Shown here: piece by piece, positions 8,880 through 17,827 of the stretch
Layout: the number at the start of each line of letters is the position of its first letter
Position numbering within the stretch: position 1 is the stretch's first letter
Source of the DNA: a methanogenic archaeon ISO4-H5
Lineage (GTDB): Archaea; Thermoplasmatota; Thermoplasmata; Methanomassiliicoccales; Methanomethylophilaceae
Assembly: GCA_001560915.1 (NCBI GenBank)
Contig: CP014214.1
Span: forward strand, 1,054,001 to 1,118,000
Direction: 5' to 3'
Length of the DNA: 64,000 nt
Notes under the pieces: model-generated
Database searches by the model: none
Seen by the model: the letters and a program-made list of their open reading frames with translations, nothing else
Told to the model about the DNA's origin: nothing
Made by a program: the position numbers and the translations under genes

Positions 8880-10693
8880 TGTCTCACCTCGATGCACTTC
8901 TTGGGACAAACATTCGCACACATACCGCACCCGATGCACTGGTTGGGGTCGACCTCGACACTCTTGTCCCTCTTGATGAGGGCGGGGCAGGCAATCATCC
9001 TGACACATGTGAAACAGGAAATGCAGTCGTCCTGGTTGACGACGCATACCTTCTTCTCCAGCCTCTTCTCCTTCTTCAGAAGCAGGGGGCAGGGGCATTT
9101 GGAGATGACCACGGCGACACCGTCGAAGTCGATGGCATCCTTCATGACCTTCACACAGGAGGTTACATCGTAAGGATCGACGGTCCTGACGAACTGCACC
9201 CCGATTCCTTTGACAAGAGTTTCGATGTCAAGGGCATCGGTGTTGATGCCTCCGAAGTGCCTTCCGGTTCCTGGGTTGGGCTGGTGGCCGGTCATAGCAG
9301 TGGTCCTGTTGTCGAGGATCACCATGACGATGCTGTGGTGGTTGAACAGTGCTGAGGTGAGGGGCTGCACACCTGCGTGGAAGAAGGTGGAATCCCCGAT
9401 GAATGCGATGGGCTTCTGGTCGGTAGCCTGGGCGAATCCTCCCGCGGCTCCGGCTCCTCCTCCCATACAGATGATGAAGTCTGCGGTCCTGAAGGGAGGC
9501 TGGACTCCGAGAGTATAACAGCCGATATCGGAACAGTATACGACAGGAGTCTGTCCGGCTGCCTTCTTGGTGGCCGCGTACATTCCCCTGTGGGGGCATC
9601 CCGCACAGAGTGACGGAGGCCTTCCGGGGAGCTTCATGTCGGATTTCGCCATGGGGACTGCCGCTTTCTTGACGGAGACGATGTCCTTCAGCCTCTGCAT
9701 GGTGTCGGGGGAGAACTCCCATTCGCGGGGCAGAGTTCCGTCCCTCTTTCCGTGGACGGGCACATCGAGCCTGTTCTGGGCGCAGATCCTCAGGACCTGG
9801 TCCTCCACGAAGGGCTCCAGCTCCTCCACGACGATGATTGCCTTCTTTCCCTTGATGAACTCGGCGATCTTCTTCTCGGGCAGGGGGTTGGTGAATCCGA
9901 GTTTGAGGATGGATACGCCGGAAACGAACTCCTTGACATAGCAGTAGGAGACTCCGGAGGTGATGATTCCGATCTCTCCCTCACCCTCGATCCTGTTGAG
10001 GGGGGATTCCTCGGAGAGCTGCTGGGCGAGCTTGTTCTTCTCGAGGAGCCTGACGCGGTTCTGCACTGCGTATGCAGGGATGTTGACGAATTTCGCATCA
10101 TCCTTGTCGAAGTGTCCCTTGAGGTGGGTGTCCTTGTTGATAGGGCCGAACTCCACCACGGAACGGGCGTGGTTCACGCGGGTGGTGGTCCTGTAGAGCA
10201 GGGGGAGCTCCAGCTTCTCAGAGATGGCATAGGCCTCCTTGATGAAATCCTTGGCCTCCTGGGGGTTGGAAGGCTCCACCATGGGGATCAGAGCGAGGGT
10301 TGAGTAATACCTGTTATCCTGCTCGTTCTGGGAACTGTGGGCGGAGGGGTCATCGGCGGACATGATGAGCATTCCGGCCCTGACACCCGAATATGCGAGG
10401 GTCATGAGCGGGTCGGCGGCAACATTTAGTCCGACGTGTTTCATGAAAACGAACGACCTGACACCGGAGGAAGCCGCCGCTGCGGAAACCTCCATCGCGA
10501 CCTTCTCGTTGGAAGAGAACTCGAAGTACATCCCTGCCCTCTCGGAAAGCTCTTCGAGGAGGTTTCCGACTTCGGAGGAGGGGGTACCGGGATAAGTGGA
10601 TGCGAACTTCACGCCTGCCTCGAACAGACCGCGGGTGACGGCCTCGTTTCCGAGGAGAAGTTCTTTCTTGGAATCAGATAAGAGATCGACCAT
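8876..10693 (-). CDS. iorA: Indolepyruvate ferredoxin oxidoreductase, alpha subunit
   Basis: Catalytic TPP- and Fe-S-containing subunit, 605 residues. The N-terminal pyrimidine-binding domain carries YPGTPSSE (34-41). The TPP-binding domain in the second half carries GDSTFFHAG. The C-terminal 60 residues form a two-cluster ferredoxin domain with CISCFTC and CIGCGMC motifs. The start at 10693 has AAGGA upstream; the extension to 10777 is not supported. It is first gene of an iorA-iorB-trpD run. Together with the two PaaK ligases in this window it forms an aryl-acetate/aryl-pyruvate interconversion set. Ferredoxin is the expected electron partner. Confidence 0.94.
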   Translation of the reverse strand: MVDLLSDSKKELLLGNEAVTRGLFEAGVKFASTYPGTPSSEVGNLLEELSERAGMYFEFSSNEKVAMEVSAAAASSGVRSFVFMKHVGLNVAADPLMTLAYSGVRAGMLIMSADDPSAHSSQNEQDNRYYSTLALIPMVEPSNPQEAKDFIKEAYAISEKLELPLLYRTTTRVNHARSVVEFGPINKDTHLKGHFDKDDAKFVNIPAYAVQNRVRLLEKNKLAQQLSEESPLNRIEGEGEIGIITSGVSYCYVKEFVSGVSILKLGFTNPLPEKKIAEFIKGKKAIIVVEELEPFVEDQVLRICAQNRLDVPVHGKRDGTLPREWEFSPDTMQRLKDIVSVKKAAVPMAKSDMKLPGRPPSLCAGCPHRGMYAATKKAAGQTPVVYCSDIGCYTLGVQPPFRTADFIICMGGGAGAAGGFAQATDQKPIAFIGDSTFFHAGVQPLTSALFNHHSIVMVILDNRTTAMTGHQPNPGTGRHFGGINTDALDIETLVKGIGVQFVRTVDPYDVTSCVKVMKDAIDFDGVAVVISKCPCPLLLKKEKRLEKKVCVVNQDDCISCFTCVRMIACPALIKRDKSVEVDPNQCIGCGMCANVCPKKCIEVRQ

Positions 10694-10825
10694 ACAATTC
10701 CTTCTGAGTGCCGTTATCCGTCCGTCACTAATAAGTCTGTGCGCGCGGGAGGGTCTGTCTGAGGGCCGGAAATACATCGAAACGCTGAAAAACGACTTAT
10801 ACGCCAGTGCAATAGCATCAGTCAG

Positions 10826-10908
10826 GCAGAGGTAGCCAAGCTAGGAAAAGGCGCAGGACTTAGGATCCTGTTCTTAGCGATTCTAGGGTTCGAATCCCTA
10901 CCTCTGCA
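10826..10908 (+). tRNA. tRNA-Leu (anticodon TAG)
   Basis: The acceptor stem pairs GCAGAGG (10826-10832) with CCTCTGC (10901-10907). The anticodon stem CAGGA/TCCTG encloses loop CTTAGGA, giving anticodon TAG. A long variable arm marks it as class II. The T-arm is TAGGG-TTCGAAT-CCCTA. Discriminator A at 10908 is followed by an encoded CCA (10909-10911). No intron is seen. The SDR gene starts 18 bases later. Confidence 0.95.
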
Positions 10909-10926
10909 CCATCCTGTGGTGTTGTC

Positions 10927-11703
10927 ATGAGCGGTTTGGCGGTTGTAACCGGCGCGTCCGGAGGAATCGGGAAGGAGATTGCTAGGATCCTCGCGTCCGA
11001 GGGTTACGACCTGGTCATCGCCGCCCGTTCGGCAGACAGACTCGGAGAGCTTTCGGAGGAACTCGTCTCCGCTCACGGAATCAACGTGACGCAGGTACCT
11101 GCGGACCTTTCTACAGAGGAGGGAAGGCAGACCTTATTCTCGATGACCCAGAACACCCCTGACATCCTTGTGAACAATGCAGGGTTCGGTGACTACGGGA
11201 TCTTCGCCGATAGTCCGTGGGAGAAGCAGGACGAGATGATAAGACTCAACATCCTGGCACTTTCCCATATAACCCGTCATTTCCTCCCGGGGATGATCTC
11301 GAACGGCCGCGGAAGGATCCTCAACGTGGCTTCCGTAGCTGCTTTCGAACCAGGTCCGCTGATGTCCGTGTACTATGCGAGCAAAGCCTATGTGCTCTCC
11401 CTGTCGGAAGCGCTCACGGTGGAACTGAAAGGTACCGGCATAACCGTCACCGCATTGTGTCCCGGGCCAGTCAACACGGGATTCTCCAAGGCGGCCAATG
11501 CGGAGGATGTGAGCATCTTCAAGAAATCCTCCGGCGCCGATGCGGGAAAGGTCGCGGAATTCGCGGTCAGGAAGATGCACAAAGGGAAACCCATCGCAGT
11601 CTACGGCATTCTCTTCAAAGTCTCGCTGGTGTTCGTGAAAATCCTGCCGAGGGCGGTCGTCCGCAGACTCATCTACCGCATCCAGAAGAGCCGTCAGAAC
11701 TGA
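10927..11703 (+). CDS. Short-chain dehydrogenase/reductase (classical SDR)
   Basis: NAD(P)-dependent oxidoreductase of 258 residues; substrate unknown. It has the dinucleotide motif TGASGGIG (8-15), NNAG (83-86) and the catalytic Ser136, Tyr149 and Lys153 (Y-YAS-K). The PGPVNT motif follows the active site. The C-terminal 35 residues are basic and hydrophobic (FKVSLVFVKILP region), suggesting membrane association as in DltE/YqjQ-like SDRs. It lies directly downstream of tRNA-Leu on the same strand, perhaps read from the tRNA promoter. Confidence 0.87.
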   Translation: MSGLAVVTGASGGIGKEIARILASEGYDLVIAARSADRLGELSEELVSAHGINVTQVPADLSTEEGRQTLFSMTQNTPDILVNNAGFGDYGIFADSPWEKQDEMIRLNILALSHITRHFLPGMISNGRGRILNVASVAAFEPGPLMSVYYASKAYVLSLSEALTVELKGTGITVTALCPGPVNTGFSKAANAEDVSIFKKSSGADAGKVAEFAVRKMHKGKPIAVYGILFKVSLVFVKILPRAVVRRLIYRIQKSRQN

Positions 11704-11804
11704 CAATCCATCCACACCAAGAATCAGTCTTTTCTTGATGACCTGTAGCTTGGATCGGGTAAACATCCGTTGACCTTTTATATGTAGAACGGGAGTCGGC
11801 GCAC

Positions 11805-13712
11805 ATGGAAATACTCTCGCCCGCGGGCAACCCGGAAGGATTGGTAGCCTCCATCATGGGAGGATGCGATGCCGTTTACCTCAGCGGTAAGTCCTTCGGG
11901 GCGAGAGCATTCGCAGGCAACTTCACCGATGCCCAGCTGGAAGGGGCTATCAACTATGCCCACGACCGCGGAGTGAAATGCTACGTGACAGTCAACACCC
12001 TGGTCAAGGACACCGAGATGGATGATGCCGTATCGTTCGTGAAGTTCCTCGCCGACATCAGTGCAGATGCTATCCTTATCCAGGATCTGGGTCTTCTCAA
12101 ATCGCTGCATGCGGTGGACATCAAGAAACACGCCTCCACCCAGATGGGAATCCACTCCGCAGAGGGTCTCGAATGGTGCAAGAGGAACGGACTTTCCAGA
12201 GCCGTCCTCAACCGCGAGCTGACCTTCGAGGAGATTGAGGAGATCACCCGCGACTCCCCCGTGGAGACCGAGGTCTTCGTGCAGGGTGCGCTCTGCTACT
12301 GCATCTCCGGAGGATGTCTCTTCTCCAGCCTTGTCGGCGGAAGGAGCGGCAACCGCGGCATGTGTGCCCAGCCCTGCAGGAAGAAGTACTCGCAGGACGG
12401 GGAGAAATCCTTCGTCATGAGCTGTGCCGACATCTACGGCGTGGATTGGCTCAAGAAACTGGAGAAAGCAGGCGTCTCATCCGCCAAGATCGAGGGAAGG
12501 ATGAGGAGTCAGGCCTATGCATACCTCTCCGCCAAGGTTTACTCCTCGGCCAACAAGGGCCTCGATCCTGAGGAATACGCCAACGAGGTGGAACTCCTTA
12601 AGACGGTATTCAACCGCGGTTACGGGGACGGATACCTCGGAGGTGTGGTCACCCCTGTGCAGAAGAAATATGCCGATAACCGCGGACAGTACCTCGGTAA
12701 GGCCACTTTCACCAAGAGGAAGTTCGATACGGGTCAACTTGATGAAAAGGTAGGTATCCGCGACGGCCTCACTCTCTACAAGGGGGACGAGAAGATCGGC
12801 GGGTTCAAACTCACCTCCGTGGGCAAGACCGCCTCTCCGTTCAGCCTTCCTGACGGTACCTATGAGGTATACAGGACCTACGACCCCCGCATTGACACCA
12901 TCAAGAACATGATCGGGGAGCCTCCGAAGTTCACCGGGACCACCGAAAGGGTCCCCACCCACGTTCCCACCAAACTCTCCGAGCGCACCCCGGTGGATTT
13001 GCCGGAGATGTCGTTCTACATAAGTTCGATCAAGAACCTGGAGACTGTCCTGCCCCACGCAGACCGCGTGTATTTCGAGATGAACGATTCCCTGAAGGAG
13101 GCGCAGGAGATCTGCGACAATGCGGGAGTGGAGATCGTCACCCACATTCCCAGACTCACACCCACCGAGAAGATCGAGACGGGCGGCAGGCCCATAATGA
13201 TCAACACCCCGGGACAGTACATCCCGAAGGAGGGTGACAGGGTCTATGCGAGTCAGTTCATGAATATGTTCAACTCGTACATGCGCACTCCCTATTATCA
13301 GACGACCCTGTCACCTGAACTCTCCAACGAAGAAATCAGGAGTCTGGCACAGCACTATTCCGGAAGATTGGAGGTCATGGTCTTCGGCAGGCAGGAGCTC
13401 ATGTGCACCAGGGATCCCGCCATGCACAACGGCATCCTGGTGGACGAGAAATCGTTCAGGTTCCCCGTTTACAAGGACGTCCACGGACTCTCCCACATCC
13501 TCAACTCATCGGATACCATCCTCCTCCCATATCTCGGAGAACTCGGAAGGATGGGTATCGATTCCGTCGGAATCGACCTGAGAAGGAGGCCGGAGAACAT
13601 CGCGAGGAGGGTTGCCGAGGCCTATGCCAACAACGACGTGAAGGCCAAGTTCGACCTTCAGGAGATGTGCGGCGGACTCAACTACGGAGCTTATCTCCGC
13701 GGTACCGAGTGA
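11805..13712 (+). CDS. Peptidase U32 family protein
   Basis: A 635-residue member of the U32 family (YhbU/UbiU/RlhA relatives), today seen mostly as Fe-S enzymes for RNA or quinone hydroxylation rather than true proteases. The N-terminal half has SPAGN near the start and a TIM-barrel-like repeat. The Cys set C164, C166, C171, C187 and C191 is the probable [4Fe-4S] site. The C-terminal half (from about residue 400) matches the second U32-like domain seen in long archaeal members. A TATA-like TTTATATG lies at 11778-11785, about 25 bases before the start. Its substrate here is not known. Confidence 0.85.
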   Translation: MEILSPAGNPEGLVASIMGGCDAVYLSGKSFGARAFAGNFTDAQLEGAINYAHDRGVKCYVTVNTLVKDTEMDDAVSFVKFLADISADAILIQDLGLLKSLHAVDIKKHASTQMGIHSAEGLEWCKRNGLSRAVLNRELTFEEIEEITRDSPVETEVFVQGALCYCISGGCLFSSLVGGRSGNRGMCAQPCRKKYSQDGEKSFVMSCADIYGVDWLKKLEKAGVSSAKIEGRMRSQAYAYLSAKVYSSANKGLDPEEYANEVELLKTVFNRGYGDGYLGGVVTPVQKKYADNRGQYLGKATFTKRKFDTGQLDEKVGIRDGLTLYKGDEKIGGFKLTSVGKTASPFSLPDGTYEVYRTYDPRIDTIKNMIGEPPKFTGTTERVPTHVPTKLSERTPVDLPEMSFYISSIKNLETVLPHADRVYFEMNDSLKEAQEICDNAGVEIVTHIPRLTPTEKIETGGRPIMINTPGQYIPKEGDRVYASQFMNMFNSYMRTPYYQTTLSPELSNEEIRSLAQHYSGRLEVMVFGRQELMCTRDPAMHNGILVDEKSFRFPVYKDVHGLSHILNSSDTILLPYLGELGRMGIDSVGIDLRRRPENIARRVAEAYANNDVKAKFDLQEMCGGLNYGAYLRGTE

Positions 13713-13769
13713 CTACCTCGCTAACTGCAGTATCCCCGTTTTATATCGCTGCGTAACGAAAACACCTCC

Positions 13770-14159
13770 ATGAGATCGGACCGCAAAGGTGATGTCGGAT
13801 TCATGGAAGCCATGGCCGGTGCCATGACAGTATGCATCGTGATGCTGTGCTTCACGGCTTTCGTCGCAGCCGATGCAGCCCTCGAGCACGAGAAGGGAAA
13901 GGGATTCGATTGGACCTATATCGGAGGAATCGGGCAGGATTATGAGATTGAACTCACGTCGGATCCGAGCGTGTTCATGGAATCCGAGGGCTACAGGGGA
14001 TTATCGTTCACGGTAATCGACACCTTCCGCGATTCATCTGTATGTGAACTCACCTACGGTGTTTCCGAAGGAAACCATATCTCTGAAAGGAAGATGTATC
14101 AGGTCACCGACGGCGATGTGATTACACCGGTCATCGTGGAGGTGAGACTGTTCCGCTGA
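13770..14159 (+). CDS. Minor pilin-like or secreted membrane protein
   Basis: A 129-residue protein of unrecognised family. A short basic N-terminus (RSDRKGD) precedes one hydrophobic helix (about residues 10-33), followed by a soluble beta-rich domain. The layout RKG + hydrophobic helix resembles archaeal class III (type IV pilin-like) signal peptides. It is coupled to the next gene, which has the same architecture. A TATA-like TTTTATATC lies about 25 bases before the start. Likely an envelope component, inferred from topology only. Confidence 0.65.
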   Translation: MRSDRKGDVGFMEAMAGAMTVCIVMLCFTAFVAADAALEHEKGKGFDWTYIGGIGQDYEIELTSDPSVFMESEGYRGLSFTVIDTFRDSSVCELTYGVSEGNHISERKMYQVTDGDVITPVIVEVRLFR

Positions 14160-14593
14160 ACAGGAAAGGCTTCACTGCAGTGGTGGATGCCGTATTCGTC
14201 ATCATACTCCTGAGCCTGGCTTCAGCGCTTATTGTGCAGGCCGATTTCGATACCAAGAATGAGAGCAGCAGAACGGCCGACACCTGCGACCTGATCTTCG
14301 AATCGAAGATGTCCCAGAAGGAATTCGGATACGGCCCCGATGACCGTGTAATGGCAATATCCGACCTTGCCGCCGCCTCGATCTCCATGGACGACGGAAA
14401 GATGTCGGAATACCTCCGGAAGATGTTGGATGCAGTCTACCCATGGGAGAACGGCTACAGCCTCACGATGGAATACGGGAATGATACATTGCAGCTGAAC
14501 GAATACGGTCTGAATTACTCTGAAAAAGCAGTCCGTACATATCCGGTCGAGTTCGGCGGAGAACTCCGCGTGACCCTTGCGGTATACCGCTGA
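14156..14593 (+). CDS. Minor pilin-like protein, probable CTG start
   Basis: Pilin-like protein of 145 residues if started at CTG 14156, which overlaps the previous stop as CTGA. A perfect GGAGGTGA ribosome site sits at 14138-14145, ten bases upstream. The alternative GTG codons at 14177 and 14180 have no ribosome site at a workable distance. They would also remove the basic N-terminus NRKGF that precedes the hydrophobic helix (about residues 9-26). With the CTG start the protein has the same RKG + helix layout as its partner. The start is inferred; mass spectrometry or ribosome data would settle it. Confidence 0.65.
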   Translation: MNRKGFTAVVDAVFVIILLSLASALIVQADFDTKNESSRTADTCDLIFESKMSQKEFGYGPDDRVMAISDLAAASISMDDGKMSEYLRKMLDAVYPWENGYSLTMEYGNDTLQLNEYGLNYSEKAVRTYPVEFGGELRVTLAVYR

Positions 14594-15007
14594 TCAGGCA
14601 CGCAGGAGCTCGAGGGTCTTGGTATCAGGTTCGCCCCTGAAGAACTTCTCGAGAATCTCGTTGAAGACACCAGTCTGCGGAGATACTTCCCTGAACAGAG
14701 TTGCACATGCCTGAATCTTGAGTTCGTCGGGGTAGCCGAATATCTCCTCGGGAGTGTGTCCTGAATCGAGGATTGCCTGGGTGGCACCAGTCAGATAATC
14801 CATGAGTTCCGGGTTGGTGGCAAATGCTTCAGCCTCCGCACGGTCCTCGATACCGTATGCCTTGGCCTCGGCACTGTATCCGAGTTCCTTCATCTGCGGG
14901 AACACCATGAAGATCCAATGACCTTTCTGCTCACCTGAGCGGATTTCGCTCACAGCTTGGTCGAAATAGCACATATATCCTTTGACAAAACGCCTCAGGT
15001 CAGCCAT
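14594..15007 (-). CDS. DUF1810 family protein
   Basis: Cytoplasmic protein of 137 residues from the DUF1810 family, function unknown. It starts with the family pattern DLRRFVKGY; later GHWIFMVFPQ and YGIEDRAEA match the conserved core. I prefer the ATG at 15007 because GAGG lies just ahead; ATG 15019 is the alternative. It ends directly against the stop of the plus-strand pilin-like gene, with no room for separate terminators. Confidence 0.85.
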   Translation of the reverse strand: MADLRRFVKGYMCYFDQAVSEIRSGEQKGHWIFMVFPQMKELGYSAEAKAYGIEDRAEAEAFATNPELMDYLTGATQAILDSGHTPEEIFGYPDELKIQACATLFREVSPQTGVFNEILEKFFRGEPDTKTLELLRA

Positions 15008-15089
15008 CTGATGCCTCATTAACAGAGTTCAGATACTACCAAGCCCTATAATAATGCTAGCAGGTTATTGACAGATTTTTACAAATGGC

Positions 15090-15623
15090 TTAGTTTTCTG
15101 CAAAATTACGCCTTTTTCTGCCTTCCTCAACCAGCCCTACAATGCGTTCCTTGATGTCGCGGGTACAGGGCCATGTGTCGTCCATGTACTCGATGAGCTT
15201 CATTATGTCCACTTCGGGATTGGTAATAGCGAGGTATACTCTGCTCATGAGCATCGATACCATGTACGGGAAGTCGTCGCAGATCTGCGGCCTGTCCTTC
15301 CATATCGTGCAGCGGTTATCCTTGCCGAGGAAACGGCAGGCACCGTCCTTGGGTTTGTTGAAAAGGATGCGTCCGTCACCGGTCTGGTAGACGTACTGGG
15401 TCATGAAGGTATAGAGGTCGACACCGGCGGCGGTGGCCACACGGTCCACCTCCTCCGGACGTACGATTATGTTAGGCTGGTGGCAGCATCTGCCGCACAT
15501 CACGCAGGGGAGTTCGTCCCTGAGGGACTGGCAGATATCGTACGCCAGATCGAGGTCCTTCTCCATCTCGGGGGAGATGGCCGCCAGGCCATCCAGTTCA
15601 TATTTCCCCCGATATAGGACCAT
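15090..15623 (-). CDS. YkgJ-type cysteine cluster protein
   Basis: A 177-residue protein of the YkgJ/UPF0153 zinc- or iron-chelating family. The signature CVMCGRCC at residues 40-47 is followed by a second Cys group (DGACRF, RCTIW, QICDDFP). Members are thought to bind an Fe-S cluster or metal, with no fixed biochemical role. It starts four bases after the end of the upstream membrane-protein gene, so the two form an operon. Confidence 0.85.
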   Translation of the reverse strand: MVLYRGKYELDGLAAISPEMEKDLDLAYDICQSLRDELPCVMCGRCCHQPNIIVRPEEVDRVATAAGVDLYTFMTQYVYQTGDGRILFNKPKDGACRFLGKDNRCTIWKDRPQICDDFPYMVSMLMSRVYLAITNPEVDIMKLIEYMDDTWPCTRDIKERIVGLVEEGRKRRNFAEN

Positions 15624-15627
15624 GATA

Positions 15628-15924
15628 TCACAGCGAGTTGGCCAGGTCTACGAAGCCCAGCATGAATGCGATAACGGAGATGAAAAGGACAACACCGGAG
15701 AGTGCGAGGAGTTTCCTGTCTCCGCCGGCATGCTTGTGGACGTAACCCATGCAGTATCCGCCGAGAACGAGTCCCGCTGCACCGAATACCGCCGCACCGA
15801 CGGGGACCTTGAGGACAAGGCACACCAGTCCGACGACTGCGATTACGATGGCGATGAGGATGAGATTGAATGCCCCGATGGGGGGTACTGCACGTTTTTC
15901 GGTTCCGGGGTCGAAATCGATCAT
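15628..15924 (-). CDS. Small membrane protein, three to four helices
   Basis: A 98-residue hydrophobic protein with no recognised family. A basic and acidic N-terminus (about 15 residues) precedes helices at about residues 18-38, 41-61 and 70-94. The gene precedes the YkgJ-like gene with a four-base gap on the same strand. A TATA-like element GCGGTATATAAGG lies at 15949-15961 on the opposite reading, consistent with a short leader. Confidence 0.7.
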   Translation of the reverse strand: MIDFDPGTEKRAVPPIGAFNLILIAIVIAVVGLVCLVLKVPVGAAVFGAAGLVLGGYCMGYVHKHAGGDRKLLALSGVVLFISVIAFMLGFVDLANSL

Positions 15925-15982
15925 GATCTTACCGAATCTTCCATCTCAGCGCGGTATATAAGGAGTGGGTCTGAGGATTACC

Positions 15983-17032
15983 TTATGATTGGTATTTCCG
16001 TCTGTATCTGGCGTTGCGGTTGCCGCCGATCTTCTCGATGAGACCGCTCTCGACCATCCTGTGGAGACACGCTTCCACAGTGGTCTGACTGACATCCGGA
16101 AGCATGGACAGGATATCTTTTTTGGAAATCGGGAACAGACTGCTCATGACGACAGCTTCCACCCTGTTGTTTTTGGTCGCCTTCTTTCCGGATATCGTTG
16201 CAAAACACCGGTCCAGAGAACGATAGCAGGACAGAATCACATCCAAATAGTAGCTTGTGAACGGCATGTAGTCGTTCTTTCCTTCGGCCCAGCCGCGGGA
16301 TGATTCCGAAAGGCTTGCGTAATATCTGCTTTTGGTCCTGTCGATACGCTCTTCGACCGAGATGTAGCGACCTATATCCAAGCCGTGCCTGTACAGGAGA
16401 AGTAAGGTGAGTAGACGTGACATCCTCCCGTTTCCGTCCGTGAAAGGATGGATCGACAGGAAATCAAGGATGAAGCAGGGGATGAGCAGCAGGGGCTCCA
16501 CGCCGTTCTGTTCAGCATCGATATACGCAAGAACGATCTGTTCCATAGCTTCGGGGGTCTCTTTTGCAGATAGCGGTCTGAAATGTACGTACCTGCGGCC
16601 GCTGCCATCCACCGCAACGATCACGTTATCTGTTTTCTTGTACGCACCGCCTCCTTCTGCAGTGTGTGACATAAGTATCCTATGAAGTTCCAGAATGGTC
16701 TCTTCGGTAAACTTCATGGAAGAGTGGTTCTCATGGATCAGTTCGAGAGCATCGCGATATCCGGCGATTTCCGCCTCATCGTGTCCGACAGGTTCCACGC
16801 TCCGATCCATCAGACTGCTGAGCCTCTCATCCGATGTACGAATGCCCTCTATTGCGTTCGAACCCTTCACCGATAGAAATCTCGCATCACGTTCCAATTC
16901 GGTAAAAACCCTCGGATGCTCGTCCATCAGGCTCTTGCTACGTTCGACTATCATACCTATCCCGCGAGCAGTCCCGATAAGAGACGCGGGAACCGAAATA
17001 TCTTTAAGGAAGTCATAGTCGAAAATGCGCAT
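15983..17032 (-). CDS. Fic family protein (AMP-transferase fold) with C-terminal winged helix
   Basis: A 349-residue Fic protein. The catalytic motif HPFTDGNGRMSR (about 195-206) is complete, so it can be expected to transfer AMP or a related nucleotide group to a protein Tyr/Ser/Thr. An inhibitory helix motif SNAIEG (about 58-63) lies N-terminal, the class II arrangement, so activity is probably self-restrained. The last 70 residues form a winged-helix DNA-binding domain, suggesting self-regulation. I chose ATG 17032 over the TTG at 17041. Two near-identical inverted pairs of an 11-bp sequence lie directly upstream and are the likely operator. Target is unknown. Confidence 0.9.
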   Translation of the reverse strand: MRIFDYDFLKDISVPASLIGTARGIGMIVERSKSLMDEHPRVFTELERDARFLSVKGSNAIEGIRTSDERLSSLMDRSVEPVGHDEAEIAGYRDALELIHENHSSMKFTEETILELHRILMSHTAEGGGAYKKTDNVIVAVDGSGRRYVHFRPLSAKETPEAMEQIVLAYIDAEQNGVEPLLLIPCFILDFLSIHPFTDGNGRMSRLLTLLLLYRHGLDIGRYISVEERIDRTKSRYYASLSESSRGWAEGKNDYMPFTSYYLDVILSCYRSLDRCFATISGKKATKNNRVEAVVMSSLFPISKKDILSMLPDVSQTTVEACLHRMVESGLIEKIGGNRNARYRRKYQS

Positions 17033-17045
17033 GATAAGCAATAGT

Positions 17046-17132
17046 ATTGCATATATTTAAGATTTCTATATGCAATAACATCCTATAATATGCATATATT
17101 ATTGCATATACAATCAATGTTAGTATGCAATG
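17046..17132. promoter_or_regulatory. Operator array upstream of fic
   Basis: TATTGCATATA occurs at 17046-17056 and 17100-17110. Its exact reverse complement is at 17067-17077, and an 8-of-11 match at 17122-17132. Each forward copy is followed by an inverted copy with a gap of about 10 bases, making two tandem palindromic sites of about 32 bp. A further ATATGCATAT lies between them. The array covers the only promoter region of fic, whose product has a winged helix, so autoregulation is likely. Confidence 0.7.
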
Positions 17133-17169
17133 AAATTCACATTTTGCCCAGCGATACAGTTCAGTAAAA

Positions 17170-17769
17170 TCACATCTGGGTCTTTTCGAATATGCACTCA
17201 AAACGACGCCTGACAGTACCGAAACGGGTAGGATCCTCGCACAGTCTGAGAGATATCCTCTCGGCACCGGAGAATGCTCTGAGGATGTCCTCTTCGGAGA
17301 GGTAACGGTAACGGATCCCGTTTCTCACATCCTCCTTCTTCCCATCGGATCTCATATCTCCCTCGGCGAAACACCTGAAATAGAATCTTCCTCCGGGACG
17401 CAGTACCCTCAATGCCTCGCTCACCGCTCCGGGGAATTCCTCTTCGGTGAGATGCTCGAGGACGTGGACTGCCACCACCGCATCGAACGATGAATCCGGG
17501 AAAGGAAGACTGCGGACATCGCCCTGAACGAATGATGCCTTCGCACCGTAGCGGGAGATGCAGGAATCCACCGCGGCCTGCGAGAAATCGAGACCCGTGA
17601 CTACAGCGCCCTTTTCCAAGAGCGCCTCGGCGGTCTTCCCGTTCCCGCAGCCGAGCTCCAGCACATGATCACCGTTACGGATGTCCATCCACGAGATGTC
17701 CGCGACACCTCTCCACGGACGGTCCTGACCGCGGTACAGTGAATCCCAGGCCTCCTGCTGGCTTTCCAT
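17170..17769 (-). CDS. SAM-dependent methyltransferase, class I
   Basis: Cytoplasmic methyltransferase of 199 residues with unknown substrate. Motif I is LELGCGNGKT, the acidic loop after beta-2 is GLDFS, and motif post-II is GDVRSLPFPDSSFDAV, as in the UbiE/Methyltransf_11 group. The start at 17769 removes a 48-codon antisense extension over paaK. It shares its upstream region with the divergent paaK operon, where TTAATAATAAAAAA is the AT-rich promoter zone. Confidence 0.85.
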   Translation of the reverse strand: MESQQEAWDSLYRGQDRPWRGVADISWMDIRNGDHVLELGCGNGKTAEALLEKGAVVTGLDFSQAAVDSCISRYGAKASFVQGDVRSLPFPDSSFDAVVAVHVLEHLTEEEFPGAVSEALRVLRPGGRFYFRCFAEGDMRSDGKKEDVRNGIRYRYLSEEDILRAFSGAERISLRLCEDPTRFGTVRRRFECIFEKTQM

Positions 17770-17827
17770 ATCCTCGCATATCCTTAATAATAAAAAAGTG
17801 ATGGCACCGCCAGTAAAAGTGGTCCCA

